Source of the DNA: Hofstenia miamia
Lineage: Eukaryota > Xenacoelomorpha > Acoela > Hofsteniidae
Reading direction: 5' to 3'
DNA length: 64,000 nucleotides
NCBI GenBank assembly: GCA_900660155.1
Contig: CABFPE010000404.1
Span: forward strand, 530,230 to 594,229
Part shown: positions 1-12,343 of the stretch, piece by piece
Numbering within the stretch: position 1 is the stretch's first letter
Layout of the letters: the number at the start of each line of letters is the position of its first letter
Translations under genes and position numbers: made by a program
Notes under the pieces: model-generated
The model's input: only the letters and a program-made list of their open reading frames with translations
What the model was told of the DNA's origin: nothing
Database searches by the model: none

Positions 1-30
<30 letters not shown>
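1..30. repeat. (TA)n microsatellite at window start
   Basis: Alternating TA run with one slip, cut by the window edge. It is the first of about ten such tracts in the window. Confidence 0.95.
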
Positions 31-31
<1 letters not shown>

Positions 32-150
32 AGATGCCTCAAAGAAAGTGAACTGTTATAATTTGAAAATATTTTTCATGCAAACTTATATTTTTCTTTC
101 ATTTTTCAGAAAGAAATTAGTATGTCCTTTTTGAATAGTTTCATTTACTA

Positions 151-480
151 ATGGATCGTATTGAATTACAGGATATGATCAAGACTGTTGAGATTTACTT
201 CGCTGCTAATTCTGTGGTTCTTCCGAAGTGTACTTTTGGAAGAGAGTTCCCTTATGTAAGCACTATCAGACGTTTCTTAGATAAATTCAAGTATATTGAT
301 GGTCTCAAAGATTACTATAAAGCCAGCGTACTAAAAGAGGGATTATTGGGTATCATTTTTTAAGACATTAACGGGACTTCTGTGAGTGAGAATTCTGAAT
401 GCTACATTGAAATGCAAAAACGAAAATTTATTCCAACCATCAAAGGAAAATAAGTAAGCTGTCTTTGACTTCTTCACACG
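151..480 (+). pseudogene. Possible helix-turn-helix transposase N-terminus relic (DUF4817 / Tc1-mariner type)
   Basis: A 70-codon open stretch (151-363) reads like the N-terminal helix-turn-helix found on many IS630/Tc1/mariner-type transposases. There is a first helix ending near TVEIYFAANS, then a REFPYVSTIRRFLDKFK segment resembling the usual REFP...T(I/V)RR..(E/D)KF pattern. After the stop, another frame gives SENSECYIEMQK, which is weakly like the SEN/PENIE...R linker of the same proteins. No catalytic domain follows, so this would be a fragment only. No flanking inverted repeats were seen. The match is by eye and short; it could be chance in an AT-rich sequence. Confidence 0.4.
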
Positions 481-563
481 TGTTACGTGAAAAACTTTAA
501 GAAATTTTGTAACACAATCCTGGACGGTTTGGATAATACAAAGATATATGATCAAAGGCATTG

Positions 564-1196
564 AGATCCAATCGGTTTGCTAGAAGTTTGTTTAAGTAAA
601 GCAAATCATAAAATTTGAATGATTACATTAAATTTATTTCAAGGCAACTCTAATCTCTAAAATTTTTACTCATATACATGTATTAAACTTATGCGCTAAG
701 AAAATAATTTCACATAATGATACAAATTTAATAAGAGTTCTTTCAAGAAATCAAATCCCTGCCTCTATAAAAATTTCGAGAAAATCTTCTCAAGACTCCT
801 GACATTTTGAAAGTTTTCAAAAACTATCCCTTTCAATATATGATATTTGTGAAGATATTTTGTATGTTCTTTTGAAAAAATAGCGTAAACCAAAAAAAGA
901 ATATCAGTTTTTTAAGCCAATCAATCTCTAATCAACTGCTCATCTTTCAATAAAGTCCATCGTTGATTCGGTCTGAATAATACAATGAATTTTTTGTCTC
1001 TCTCTCACTCTTTTATCTCTCCATTTTTCCCTTGCGCCAACAGTATGCCTTTCTTCTAACATTTTGACAAAGCCTTCCAATATTTAAAACTGAGCTACAA
1101 ATTAACAATTTAAATGTCTTAGAAAAAAATATCCTGCGGAAAAATGAATTGCATTATGCATTAAAATGTAAATTCTGGTAATTATTTTGAAATTGG

Positions 1197-1231
<35 letters not shown>

Positions 1232-4200
1232 TTGTTACCACCAAAAACTAATATTAAAATTCCTATAAACCAACAGTAAGATTTACATTTAAAAATTGAA
1301 ACTTTTATGAAATTACCTAGAATTCCCAATACAGAAGCAATAAATTTCAAATCACTCTTTTTTGCTGAAAAATACCTTAATGAAGTGGGTATCAACTATG
1401 AAACTAGTGAAAAATTCACTATCTTTTAATAATAGCTAATTTTATGCATATGAGTTTTACTTTAATTCATTTTTTATTGATGAAAAATATCGCTTCATTT
1501 GAGACTATCAATTACCTAACATGACGTAGGTATAAATTTACATATGCTTAAATATTTTCTTACAATAAGTTTGCCTGAATAAATTTTGGTAATCTATAAA
1601 ATATGAGGTACCTTAATATATTTTAAAGAGGCTTTCATTTTTTAAAAGCTTCTACTAAATCGATGATTTGAACTCCTATTACAGAAATATTTTGTTCAAT
1701 ACTTTTATAGATTTCCATAATTCGTTGTGAATTATTTATAATTTTGTCTTTATTTGCAAAATAAGTAAAAAAATTAATTCTGAGGTAACTTCCTGCCTAA
1801 AAATAAATTATAACCCCAAGGTTCAAATCTAAAATAATGTCTTACTCAGGCCCAATAAACAATATAAACAGCTAATGAAACTTAATGTAAATAATCACAA
1901 TACCAGACCAAAACATTAATGAGAATAGGGAAATAGTTCGAGCAACTAAAACCTCTCAGTTTATAAGTTAATGACTTCTACAATATCAACTACTATTATT
2001 TGATGATCCACACTTTATTTATGGAGTCATCGTTGAATAATGAACACTAATAATTTATATATTTTATAAAAATATAATTTTTCGAATATTTATCCTATTC
2101 AATATTCAAATTTGGGGATTACAACTTTCAAACACCTGTTTTCATTCATTGAATAAAATTTATTTTGCAATAATCTGACCAACTGTAATTTAAAAGGAAG
2201 ATGCACCTGCAAGTTATGCCATAAATTTATTGAAACATCGCAATGCTTCATTTCAAGGAAAAATAATCTACCTGATTATAGTGTAAATTTACCAAATAAA
2301 CTTTGTATTACACGCAAAAAATATGTCATTTGACATTGAATTTTCGTTATAACACACAATGAATCATATTAATTAAGGGATTGTCAAAGAATGTTCCATT
2401 TATTCATCTCTAAATCATGGTCTGTGTCATTCTAGGAATATGCATTTACTAAATATTTGCAAAATTGAATTCGATGATTAATAAACTTTTGTATCTGGTA
2501 GGGCAAAACTCAATATTATAACGAATAAATATTTAAATTTAACAACTGCATAAATTCATTCATCTGGTATTAATATTTATACATTTATGCTTAGTTATAG
2601 ATGTGTTTCTGCGGTCAAGACATTTTCTGTTATTCACAAAATCAAACGTGATTAATTTTTTTAAGAAATCAAAATTAATGACTAACATGTTTAAAACTGC
2701 GATGGCCATAACTTAAAATTTAATATTATCTCAAGTCCTTGAAAAGTTTAACGTTGGAGTAGTTGCATGCGAAAAAGCATAAAGTTACTGGAAATTTATC
2801 ATTTAAATTTGGTCCCTGATTAATCATGATAAAAATTTTTCAGCTGTCAATATTTAATCCAATGGGGACTTTTCATTGTTTTTAAAAACTTGATGACGGC
2901 TTTATGGGTTATATCAGCAAAGTGTATCTATTTTAAAGTGCAATCATTACGAAATCATCAAAATTATCCCCCTCGTCAAATACCTACAACCGGTCATTTT
3001 TGACAACAATTTCATTTGTATTTAACAGCAAATATGGCAATTAATTGAGCAATTTCATCAATCGTTCTAAATATTTGTCGTTAATTCTCCAGCAACTTTT
3101 TTATAATTAGAGACTATTAAAACAGTACACATTAGGGGACGGTAATACACTTCATGCATTTGAAACATACATCCAACATTGAGCACCTACACAAACATCC
3201 ACTCAAACATTGATTATATTATTATATATTGTACATATTAATTTGTAGTTATTTGTTCATGTTTATTTTCTTTTGTCATGTGTTAGTTTGTAGATCTTGT
3301 ATACATATAATGCGCAATAAATTTGCTCTGACTCTATTCACTATTGTAGACAAAAGTAAAATTCCTTTTAATCACACATACTGAAGAATAGCCTAGCTTA
3401 GTGTTGTGTTGTCATCGCAGTGGTTTCTTATGTATTTCATATCTATGCAATTCAATGGTAGTATTTCTACATTGACCTCCTCAAATTTCATTCAGAAACG
3501 ATCAGATATAAAATTCACGTAGAATGCCTCTGAAAGTTATGCCCCTTTTAGCATTTGTAGTTAAACATAAAAGTCAGAAATTTTTATTTGAAGCGCAACC
3601 ACTTCAAATTTCAAGCGTATTTGTATCTAAGTAACAATTATTTCAATAAAACATTTAGCATTTATGTGAAAGACGTTAATGAAATTCCTCTTATCCCTCC
3701 AAACTGCTCTTTTATAGTGTTTTTGTAGTAATTTATTTAAATCAATTTATCGTCTGCTGTTTGCGAAAACAACACTACTTTTCTTTCGGAATTTCCCACG
3801 TTAATTACACCTGACGCGATTGATAAGACTATGCTAAACTAAATATATTACGAGTCTTAAATTATCATACTTTCTAAAATTATGTTTACAAAACTTATTT
3901 CAATTTGAATGTTAAGCAGAATTAGATTATTTTGAAATAATCACCATTTCACCGCAACTATTTTAAATGCATATATCGGTGTGCCATCTATTTTTAAATT
4001 GACATAAAAATTTTATATTTTCACTTAATGAGTTTCATTAGTGCTTTGAAATTTAAGATTTCCACACGCTTTTGAGTTGGTTATGGTTTGTTTATAGAAA
4101 ATTATGACACAATTCATAACTCACTGACGGAAATTAGCTAAAATTTCATGATTTGATGTTACTTTTCTAAATAATTTAAAATATGTAAAAATATATATGT

Positions 4201-4412
4201 GCGCGTTTGTTATTTTCATGTGTTTAATTGCAAGTGCCAAATACACAAAGACGTTGCATTGTATAATAGTCAATAAGCAGTGATTGCTGTTTACTAAGGA
4301 ATTTCCACTACGCCGTATATAACACATGAATAATTTAAAAAACTGTATTACAATAATAAAATTTTCTAATAAATGTAAATATATGTATTTTATTTTAATC
4401 TAGTTACCCTAA
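564..4412. other. No gene recognised; AT-rich intergenic or intronic DNA
   Basis: All frames are short and broken. It holds a (TA)n tract at 1199-1230. The stretch ending near 3340 (AATAAATTTGCTCTGACTCT, 3317-3336) resembles the 3' tail of a non-LTR retrotransposon, but no coding remnant accompanies it. Confidence 0.6.
1199..1230. repeat. (TA)16 microsatellite
   Basis: Uninterrupted TA dinucleotide repeat read directly. Confidence 0.97.
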
Positions 4413-5196
4413 GGTTGAATCCGATTTGGAAACAGGACGGAATTTCATTCCTGGTCCCTTACCGTGCTCGTCTAATCTTGTCCCGGGCCCGTGCTGTTTG
4501 GTACTTATTACGGGCCCATATCTCACAAATCTTGTTCCGTATTTTGAAAATAATCAATTTCATTGAAAAAATTTTAAGATTAGAATATGTATGTATGATA
4601 ATTCAATCAAAAATATCAAGAATCATTTTGTTATTTTTATGTTGTCATCGACCTTACTGTTTGGAAAAACAAAATAACAGCATTCGAAAATAGCATGACC
4701 TTACACAAAATAAATAGAGCATGTATATTTCCCAAATTGACCCAAAATATGACTAAAAAGATTTGCATTATTACGGGGACATTTAGTACATTGTAATAAA
4801 TTTGTAAATATATATTTTTCAAGAGATACAATTTAAATTACAATAAACTAAATCTACATATTTTTAGTGAAGATAATTTAGATTATCTAGATAACCTATC
4901 TTGAACGAAATAATATATTTTTGATATTTTTGATAAAGGTATTATCGACGATGAGAAATTGAACAAGCCTGTACATGTATTTATTAAGTTAGTTTTTTTA
5001 AATAATTATGCTTAAAGTTTAACGGAGATAGAAGACGTACAAATTATTTTCCGTAACCATTGGGGACATGAATTAACCAATTTTAACAAAGTTTCATCAA
5101 TTTTAAAAAATCTCGTCCCGGTGCCGTTTTGGCTAAAAATTTATGCCGAGCCCGTATCGCCTTACATCCCGCTCCGTTTCCAACTCTGGGTTGAAT
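4413..5196. mobile_element. hAT-type MITE with 8-bp target-site duplication
   Basis: The octamer GGTTGAAT occurs directly at 4413-4420 and again at 5189-5196. Just inside are imperfect terminal inverted repeats: the left end starts CCGATTTGGAAACAGGACGG and the right end, read on the minus strand, starts CAGAGTTGGAAACGGAGCGG. An 8-bp duplication plus a short terminal repeat beginning C-(A/C)-G-A is the signature of hAT elements. The 768-bp interior has no transposase-like reading frame, so this is a non-autonomous element. Both ends are GC-rich (CCCGGGCCC-like words) compared with the AT-rich middle. The 92-codon open frame at 4415-4693 comes from this end sequence and is not a gene. Confidence 0.8.
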
Positions 5197-7521
5197 AATA
5201 GCCACTGTAGAAAATATATAAAATAGGAGTAAATAGTAGTTAATACTTGTAGTAGATCATTAGCGAGACTGAAGAAAATTTTTTATCACTGCAACTATTA
5301 ATCTGAAATTCTTTGAATTTTTCGAATAAAATTTTTTACGAACATCAATGCCTACATAAAAAATGGAAAAGTTCTTAGGCATCAGTATATTTAATCGAGG
5401 TTTTTTTATTTGTGTTATTAACCCAGATTTCAACATTTTAATTGCTCCGATTTAACTATAACCGAATTAGTTTTAAGTTGCCGTTTAAGTTCTTATGGCG
5501 TCCATTTTATTGACGTCATCATTTTTTAAAATTCACGGCAAATGCTATTTTTTCTATGTATTGCATTAACTGTATTGTTAGCATAATTTACGAAAGAGAG
5601 ATGTTCACATCTTATCCTGAGATGTGTTCTACACTGCACTGGAGGGTTAAAATTGGCATGTCTTTACAAATGATCAATATTATTATGAAGTTTGCATTTA
5701 TTTATGTCTACAAAATTAGGTAAAAATATTAGAAAACGGAATTCCTTAAAACAACTATAATTAATTAACTTTTTTTAAGTCTTAATTGAATTCAGGTTTT
5801 AATTCATTGGAATTAAAATAATTACCGCATTCATATTGAAATCTATGGTGTCAACCAATACCTAAGTCTGAAATTTTGGTAGTTCTAATATGTTTGAAGA
5901 CAAGCTATAATTTATATTCTTATCTAGAAATTCATTAAATTGATAAATAGTTAGTTTTTTCAAATAGTTATTTCCTTTGGTCGAAAACTGATCAGCAGGT
6001 ATTGTCCATGGCCTTGCAAATTCCGCGGGTTTTTTGATAAACGGACGACAATTCAACTCTTAGTGCATAATTTTCAAAGAGATATTTTCCGAAGTACATA
6101 ATAAATATTATTAATACATAAATAATTAAAAAATAAATAAGTGTATTTGTTTATTGACAAGAATTCAGTTACAATTTTAGATTTAACTCGGCCACAGGTC
6201 CACAAATTCTTTTCCGCTCTCCGAATAGGGGTCATAGTGCCAAAATCAGTGGGCCACAAGACTACATCTAAGTATGCGCAAACGTTTGTTTGTATTCTGG
6301 ACCTAGAGGTACTGGATATGTTGTCATTAAAGACTAAGTTTGTAGTTATTAGATTTGACTAAATAATGTCTGTGACATATGCACGAATAACAATATAGGC
6401 CCTAATTATTTATTGTGCAATTATTTTATTCCCTAGGTATTTTTGTGGGCCGCAAATATATAGAACTATTTAGAGCCCTCCGTACGAAATTGCTGTTAGC
6501 ACCGGAGTGAGGCAACTAGTTTTTATTCTATGTCATGGTTTGCTCAGTAATTGCTATTGTATTCTGTTCCCATGTTCTGTTCATATTCAGTACCTTATGT
6601 TCCAGGTCAGCAGATTCTCTTATAATCAGTTGCTTAGCATTAGGACAGACAAAATATGATGCGTAAATATGGATACTCTATCATCTTTAGAGCCTCTTTT
6701 ATTCTATATCATATGTAAAATGATATTTTGACAAATCTTAAATTTTAGAAGTTAAAAACAGCTTCGCATAATTATTCTCAAATTACATCCGAAAAATATT
6801 GATGATAATTCCTAATGCAGTTAACGTTTTAAAGAATGATATGCACTTTCCGTACCACAATCAAAACTATGCATTAATTTAATTGAGGAGTTCGTGCATA
6901 ATGTATTAAAAGTGTAATTGACAGCTTTCTTAAAGAAACTTATAATGTGACAACTCAAAACCAGTGAGTTTTTCCAATTACTCCACGTGAAGTATGAATT
7001 ATTTTTTATGCTATTATTTCAAGTATATTTCAGCAAATTGAAGAAATCTACTCGTATATATTGAAATATTTTCATTTGGTTAGATGAGAGTCGGATGCCG
7101 GAAAATATCCTTGTAGGATTTCAGCATCATTAAGTTACGTATGTGCAGTTAAAGTAGGTAAGGGAAGTGATCCAAATTCAATACGTTAGCAAGTGAAAAT
7201 GAAACCGTAAACAACAATTCTAGCTTCAAATGTCTGCATACGCTTAATAAATTTATTTGCATTGATGTATTTGAAGAAATGTGCAGAACCTAAATGTGTC
7301 AAAATTATTTGTAATAACATTTGCGGAAAAAACAGGCCTTTAACGTAAACTTCATCTTTAGCGAATTTATTTTGATTGTAAGTTAACAATTTGGTTTACA
7401 GTCATGTTAAAGTAAAACACCATTTGTTAACGGTGTTGTTAACGTATTCAATTTGGATCACTTCCCTAAGTCTATCACCAATCTAAACTGCTTTATACAT
7501 ATCATGTCATCAGGTAGGAAT
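5197..7521. other. No gene recognised
   Basis: Only short chance frames. GC-richer patches near 6180-6260 and 6440-6520 contain GTGGGCC words like the ends of decayed hAT-type repeats, but no matching pair of ends or target duplication was found. TTAACCC at 5418 and GGGTTAA at 5644 could be piggyBac-like ends, but the terminal match is only a few bases. Confidence 0.5.
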
Positions 7522-7981
7522 TAGATATTGACATTGGATACCCGATAAACCCGACCCGATTTCGAGGTTCGGGTTCGGATCGATGTTTACCTCATATTAT
7601 CACTATCTAGTAGGAATTAGATAGTGACATCGGAAAACCGATTAAACTCGACCCAATTTCGGCCTTCGCGTTGGTTCAGATTCAGGTATCAAATTGTCGG
7701 ATTGAGTACAAAGATTAGATTAATTATTAAAAAGTACTGAATAAAATCTCCGCTTGATTTGAGGAAGATCCAAGACGTTAAGTAATACCAATGAATTTCT
7801 GTTTCGCATATCAGAAAATGATTGATGTTAATGACATTTGATTGGACAGAAATCTATAACCTCAAATCAAAATCAACAGTTCGGGTACAGAGGTATGATA
7901 CTTTCGGGTTGAGTTCGAGTAGTAAATGTTACGATCGGGTCGGGTTCGGGTCAATTCTTGCCTCAAATTGTCACTCTCTAG
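7522..7981. mobile_element. Two adjoining copies of an ACCCGA-rich MITE
   Basis: Copy A (about 7522-7610) starts TAGATATTGACAT and ends ATCACTATCTA. Copy B (about 7618-7981) starts TAGATAGTGACAT and ends TGTCACTCTCTAG. Both therefore carry short terminal inverted repeats built on TAGAGAGTGACA, with GACCCGA / TCGGGTTCGGG words inside each end. Copy A is under 100 bp and lacks the middle. The copies are separated by TAGGAAT-like sequence that also borders copy B on its right. A third copy lies in opposite orientation at 37662-37976 and shares the interior with copy B. No coding sequence is present. The superfamily was not determined. Confidence 0.7.
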
Positions 7982-8621
7982 TAGGAACTTAGCTAAGTTT
8001 CAACTTTAAACGAAATTTCAAAAATATTATGTCTTCAGTTTTACCTGGTTGCACATACTGCTCTTAATTTAGAATCTTGCATTTTCTAAATAAAAAGTGT
8101 TTAACTAAATTTAAACAATTTTCGTTTTTAAGTTGATCTTCTTTAGAGTGGTGTTATTCAAAGTTCTGCCTGAGCCGTTTAGTACAATGCATCTTTTATT
8201 AATAAGCTATTTGCTGAAATTTGTTGGAATGAAAATAACTACAACTCTTAGCATTTTAAGTATAACAAGTCGAGGACTGACGATTGGAAGGTTATTTTTA
8301 ACCGCATCTATCCCACAAACTAAATGCTAATACTCGCTTAATCGGAGCAATGGAATATAGCAGGTTTGTATTAGTGTCAAATACTAAAGACTTCTAAAAA
8401 ATTCATTGTAATTTGTTGGGAATACTGCATAAGTATCTTATTCGCATTGTTAAAACTAGGACTAAGCTGAGGAAAGTAATGCACACCTGACGAGAAATTC
8501 CATTCGTAATCTTCATTCAATGCTTTATCATATGTACATAAAATACAATTTCAAATTGTTTTTCGATAAAAATCATTTGGAAATTTATCAGTTGTAGGTA
8601 TGTAAGACTCTAATTGTAACC
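7982..8621. other. No gene recognised
   Basis: AT-rich DNA. Its first 35 or so bases (AGGAACTTAGCTAAG...) are shared in inverse orientation with the flank of the MITE at 37.6 kb, so the repeat family, or an older repeat around it, extends a little past the terminal repeats. The 65-codon frame at 8133-8330 has no recognisable content. Confidence 0.5.
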
Positions 8622-9137
8622 TTAGCCCTTTCACTACTGTTGGGACATATATGCCCCACAAAATTTCCAATAAATTATATTGGGCTATATAGTTATGTCT
8701 CATTTATTATGCTTTTGGTAGTATTTAGTAGTTTTAGGCTTTCTTTTTGCCAAACGTACGATGGCAATATATTCTGGCGCTGAAAATTTGAGCTGTTTGA
8801 TTAGTAATTGTGGCAGAGTAAGCTTGTGTAGTGCTATTAATTTCTATAACAACAGAATTTATGAGGATTTTTAATTTTTTCATAAACTGCTTTGCACCAT
8901 ATCATTTATAATTAGAAAAATAAAGAGGTAATTTTTTGTTTTTTTTCTTATCCTTTGTTAGAAGGACTATTGGGACAAATATGACCCACGTCTATACCTT
9001 ATTGGGAAACATGTGTCCCATTATAAATTTTGCTCATTATATAAATTTCTGACTTTCTTTAATTGAAATAGGTCCTAAGGAAGTATGTTCTGTAAAAAAA
9101 TTAGAAAATAGTATTTTGCACTTAAAAAAAGGGTTAA
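8622..9137. mobile_element. piggyBac-like MITE
   Basis: The left end reads TTAG then CCCTTTCACTACTGTTGGGA (from 8626). The right end reads AAAAAAAGGG followed by TTAA (9134-9137). PiggyBac elements insert at TTAA and begin with CCC, so this 508-bp unit fits a non-autonomous member with one flank decayed to TTAG. The interior repeats the theme GGGACAnATATG(A/C)CCCAC (8641 and 8971), a subterminal repeat pattern also usual in this superfamily. No transposase-like frame is present. Confidence 0.6.
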
Positions 9138-12100
9138 TGAATCCACCTGCTCTTAAATTTGATTGGTTCACTTATTTAACAACAAAACTAATTGTAATAA
9201 GAAGCAAGTATGTAAAAATAAAACAATTTCATATCGGCATAAGATAATTTACAATATAATATCAGTTTTCCATTATTTGTTATAGAATTTAGAACATTTT
9301 CTTGTTAAAATAGTCAATTAATTTTAGATAAGAAACCAATTCGACGTAATCTTCCAGTATATGAGATTTCATTGCTGCATCCCGTGGGAATCGAATCAAC
9401 ATCAGTACACATTTGAATTTCGATTAGCAAAACACCCCGAGAAAAGAATTCACATAATAAATTAAAAACTGTTGAATATTTTTAATATCTTTAAGAGATA
9501 ATTTAAATATAGAACTTAGCATGTTTTACAAATTTAATACGTATATATTTCTTGGCTAGGCACATTTTTACATTAGAAACTTCAAGTTGTAATTAATGTT
9601 TGTTTATATAGAAATGCATGCAATGGTTTAGTTTCATATTATTTTGTTACAATACCAATGGCTTTACTGACAATAAAATTTAATTTCTCCTCAATTTTCA
9701 GTTAAATTATATCAATGCATTAATCTAAATTCGAATGTTTTATCTATTTTTCAAAATAATAATAGAACTTTGATAAAATAATTATACATGTTCTCTTTAA
9801 TATAAATGCTTTTAGCAGAAATTATTAGACTGGACGAAACATAAGACTAGAAAATTTCTCCAAATCAAATTTCAGTAATAAATTGTAATAAGAAAATATA
9901 TTTATATATCAAAATTATTTCAAGAATGTTAAATTCAAGAAAGCTTATTTTATATGTAACAGTCACAAATGCTGATGTTATTTGTTGATTTTGAAAATGT
10001 ATATATAATGACACAGATTTAGTGTTTGACACTCCCAAATTTATAGTTTTGACTTCTCAAATACCTTATTTCAATAAGTGGGTTATCAAATACCGGGGAC
10101 TTCGTAATAATATATAATCGTCAATTTTAAAGTACAAATAGTTTTTCAACATTTACAAAAAATTGTCTCCAAGCCTATAAGCAAATTTGAAAATCGTTAG
10201 TCATGGGAATGTTTATTGGGGAACATTCTTTAGTGCAAAGTTGATAATTTCTATTAAATCGTATTGATTTGGCAGACATTGTTCAAAAGAGTAGCAATAT
10301 TTCTTTGAAAATTTTTGAAAAAAAATCATTTTCTCTCTATACCTGATGTTCATGTATTTATAAAATTTTGAGCCCATGGAGGCAACAAAGAACTTTGATT
10401 GTTTCATGATATGCGCAAGAATTTTACACAACTATTGATGCGTATCGTGCGCACGCTTCGATGTGGTAGAGCTGGGTGGTGGATTAAGAGCAGATTGGGC
10501 ATTGCGTTAATAGTTTTTTAGCTATAAGCCTTAAAAATTTTCTATTCAAATATGGAAGGCTTTCAATAATCCCCAGCCAGTTTAAGATTAAGGTTTCTCA
10601 ATTTGTAAACTATAAACGAGGCCATAATTTCTCAATGTTTGTCTATTATTTGAACTTCATTTTTTGAGAAAATTCTCAATAACAACTCAGTAAAAAGTTG
10701 ATGAGACATTTTCACAACTATTTATAGTTTTTTAGGTATTCTGCTAAAATGCATGTTAGAAGAAAACTTTAATGTTTTGCAAAAAAACATTACGGAAGCT
10801 ATAGCGACACTTCAAACCTGCAGTAATCAAAGCGCGTGGCCTTCACAAAGAGAGAGAAATAAATTTTCTTTCAGAAGCGAAGTTAGTTTTAACGAATACC
10901 GTAATCTGCACTGAGGTTGGCATTCTCATTGTTTGCAAATCAACTGCAAAAACACATCTAGTATGTTACACTGCAAGAATTTTTGACGACAACAGACTAA
11001 CGCAAGTGAATTGTACAAAAGCCATTTTACAATTTCCTAAAAGGTCACCACAATAGATTCTATTTGATCGATTAAGTAATGCGCTTCTTGGCGAATAATA
11101 ACATTTTTCAACTACAAACGAAGCACTAAATGCAAATGCTGCTAAAGAATTTATACATACTCTTAAATCACCAAAAATTTTAATTACAAAGGGATACTTA
11201 GATCTCGAATTATGATTCCCATATTGTATATAAGAGGAAAAGTTTGATTTATGTATTTTGTATTTGAATTTAAAATATTTGAATTTTAATTCACTTTTAA
11301 AAAAATCTAAGGGTTTTATATATACTAGAATACTACGACAAGTTTGTGGAGTAAAAATCTCATAAATTTTTTTCATGAGAGGTTGAACACATCGAAATTT
11401 GTGGGAAATTTTCTATATATTTCTAAAGTGTTTTTGTCTATCTAAACTAAAGTTTCTATCTAAATAATCAAGTTTTGCACTGTCGCATTGTTTAATCTGG
11501 GAATTGAAATAGTGGTTGATTGATTCAAGCCATAACAGCAAGTCAATATATTTCTTAGAGCATGCTATCAATTTTTCTGTTGATTAGTATCATTAAATAC
11601 CTTTAAAACTATATAGAGATCTACTCAAGTTTTCTTTTGAATTTCTAGGTTCATTTTCAAAATTGGTATTTGCAAATTACTTTAAAAGTAACAACATGAA
11701 ATATATTCATATCCAAATTATAAACTAAATTATAGATGTTGTGACATTTTTTAATAATCCTGAGAGCAATTTGTTATTCATAAATTTATGAATTAGTTTA
11801 AAATTCATTACTTTAAGGAAGAGTAATTTTTCTGACTTAAATTCGAAGCTACTACAATAAGCTTTGCCTCAGGAAATATAGAAGATCCTCAACCAGGGCT
11901 TCTACAAAAATGATATTTCCCGATCTTTCTCTTTTTTAAATAGAAAAGATGCTTAATTTAGTGATTATGTAGAAATACTCAGTCGTTCCTTTCTCGAACT
12001 TTGCTAAGCTTTGTAAATATTAATTGAACATCAAATATATAAATGACCTTGACAGATTTTTAGAATATGTTCTGTACATAGTCAGACATAGCATTTCATA

Positions 12101-12343
12101 GTTAAAATATTTTTTACCAACCAGTAATGTTGGACACTTAGAGTTTTAGGGTTTTATAATGTAAGAGTGCCTATAAAAATATGTATTTAAATGTTTTTTA
12201 ATTTTACAATATTAGTGTCTCTAAGTTTGATTACAACAAAAACTTTTCTAAAACTTCCAACATCTCCAAAATGAATTGGTATTTCCTTGTCAGAAATGAA
12301 GACCTAAATGGAACCAATTATTGTAATATATACATATATATGC
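9138..12343. other. No gene recognised
   Basis: AT-rich DNA with frames shorter than 75 codons, except one 136-codon minus-strand frame at 10966-11376. That frame has no recognisable domain, low-complexity Lys/Phe/Tyr composition and no homologous-looking motif. The plus strand opposite it is only partly open. Confidence 0.5.

Noticed and set aside
1810-1840. GGTTCAAATC, a possible RNA polymerase III B box
   Set aside because: The flanking bases cannot form a T stem and no A box lies upstream.
4415-4693. 92-codon plus-strand frame with Arg/Leu-rich start
   Set aside because: It lies inside the end of the hAT MITE and is explained by that element's GC-rich terminal sequence.
5418-5650. TTAACCC ... 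GGGTTAA pair that could bound another piggyBac-like MITE
   Set aside because: The inverted similarity stops after about three bases, so chance is likely.
9370-9420. tRNA T-arm-like sequence (GTTGATTCGATTCCC on the minus strand)
   Set aside because: No A box, no anticodon arm and no pairing acceptor stem at the right distance, so neither a tRNA nor a clear tRNA-derived SINE.
10966-11376. 136-codon minus-strand open frame, the longest outside recognised elements in the first 20 kb
   Set aside because: No domain, motif or start context; composition follows local AT bias. Length alone is not enough in a window of this size.
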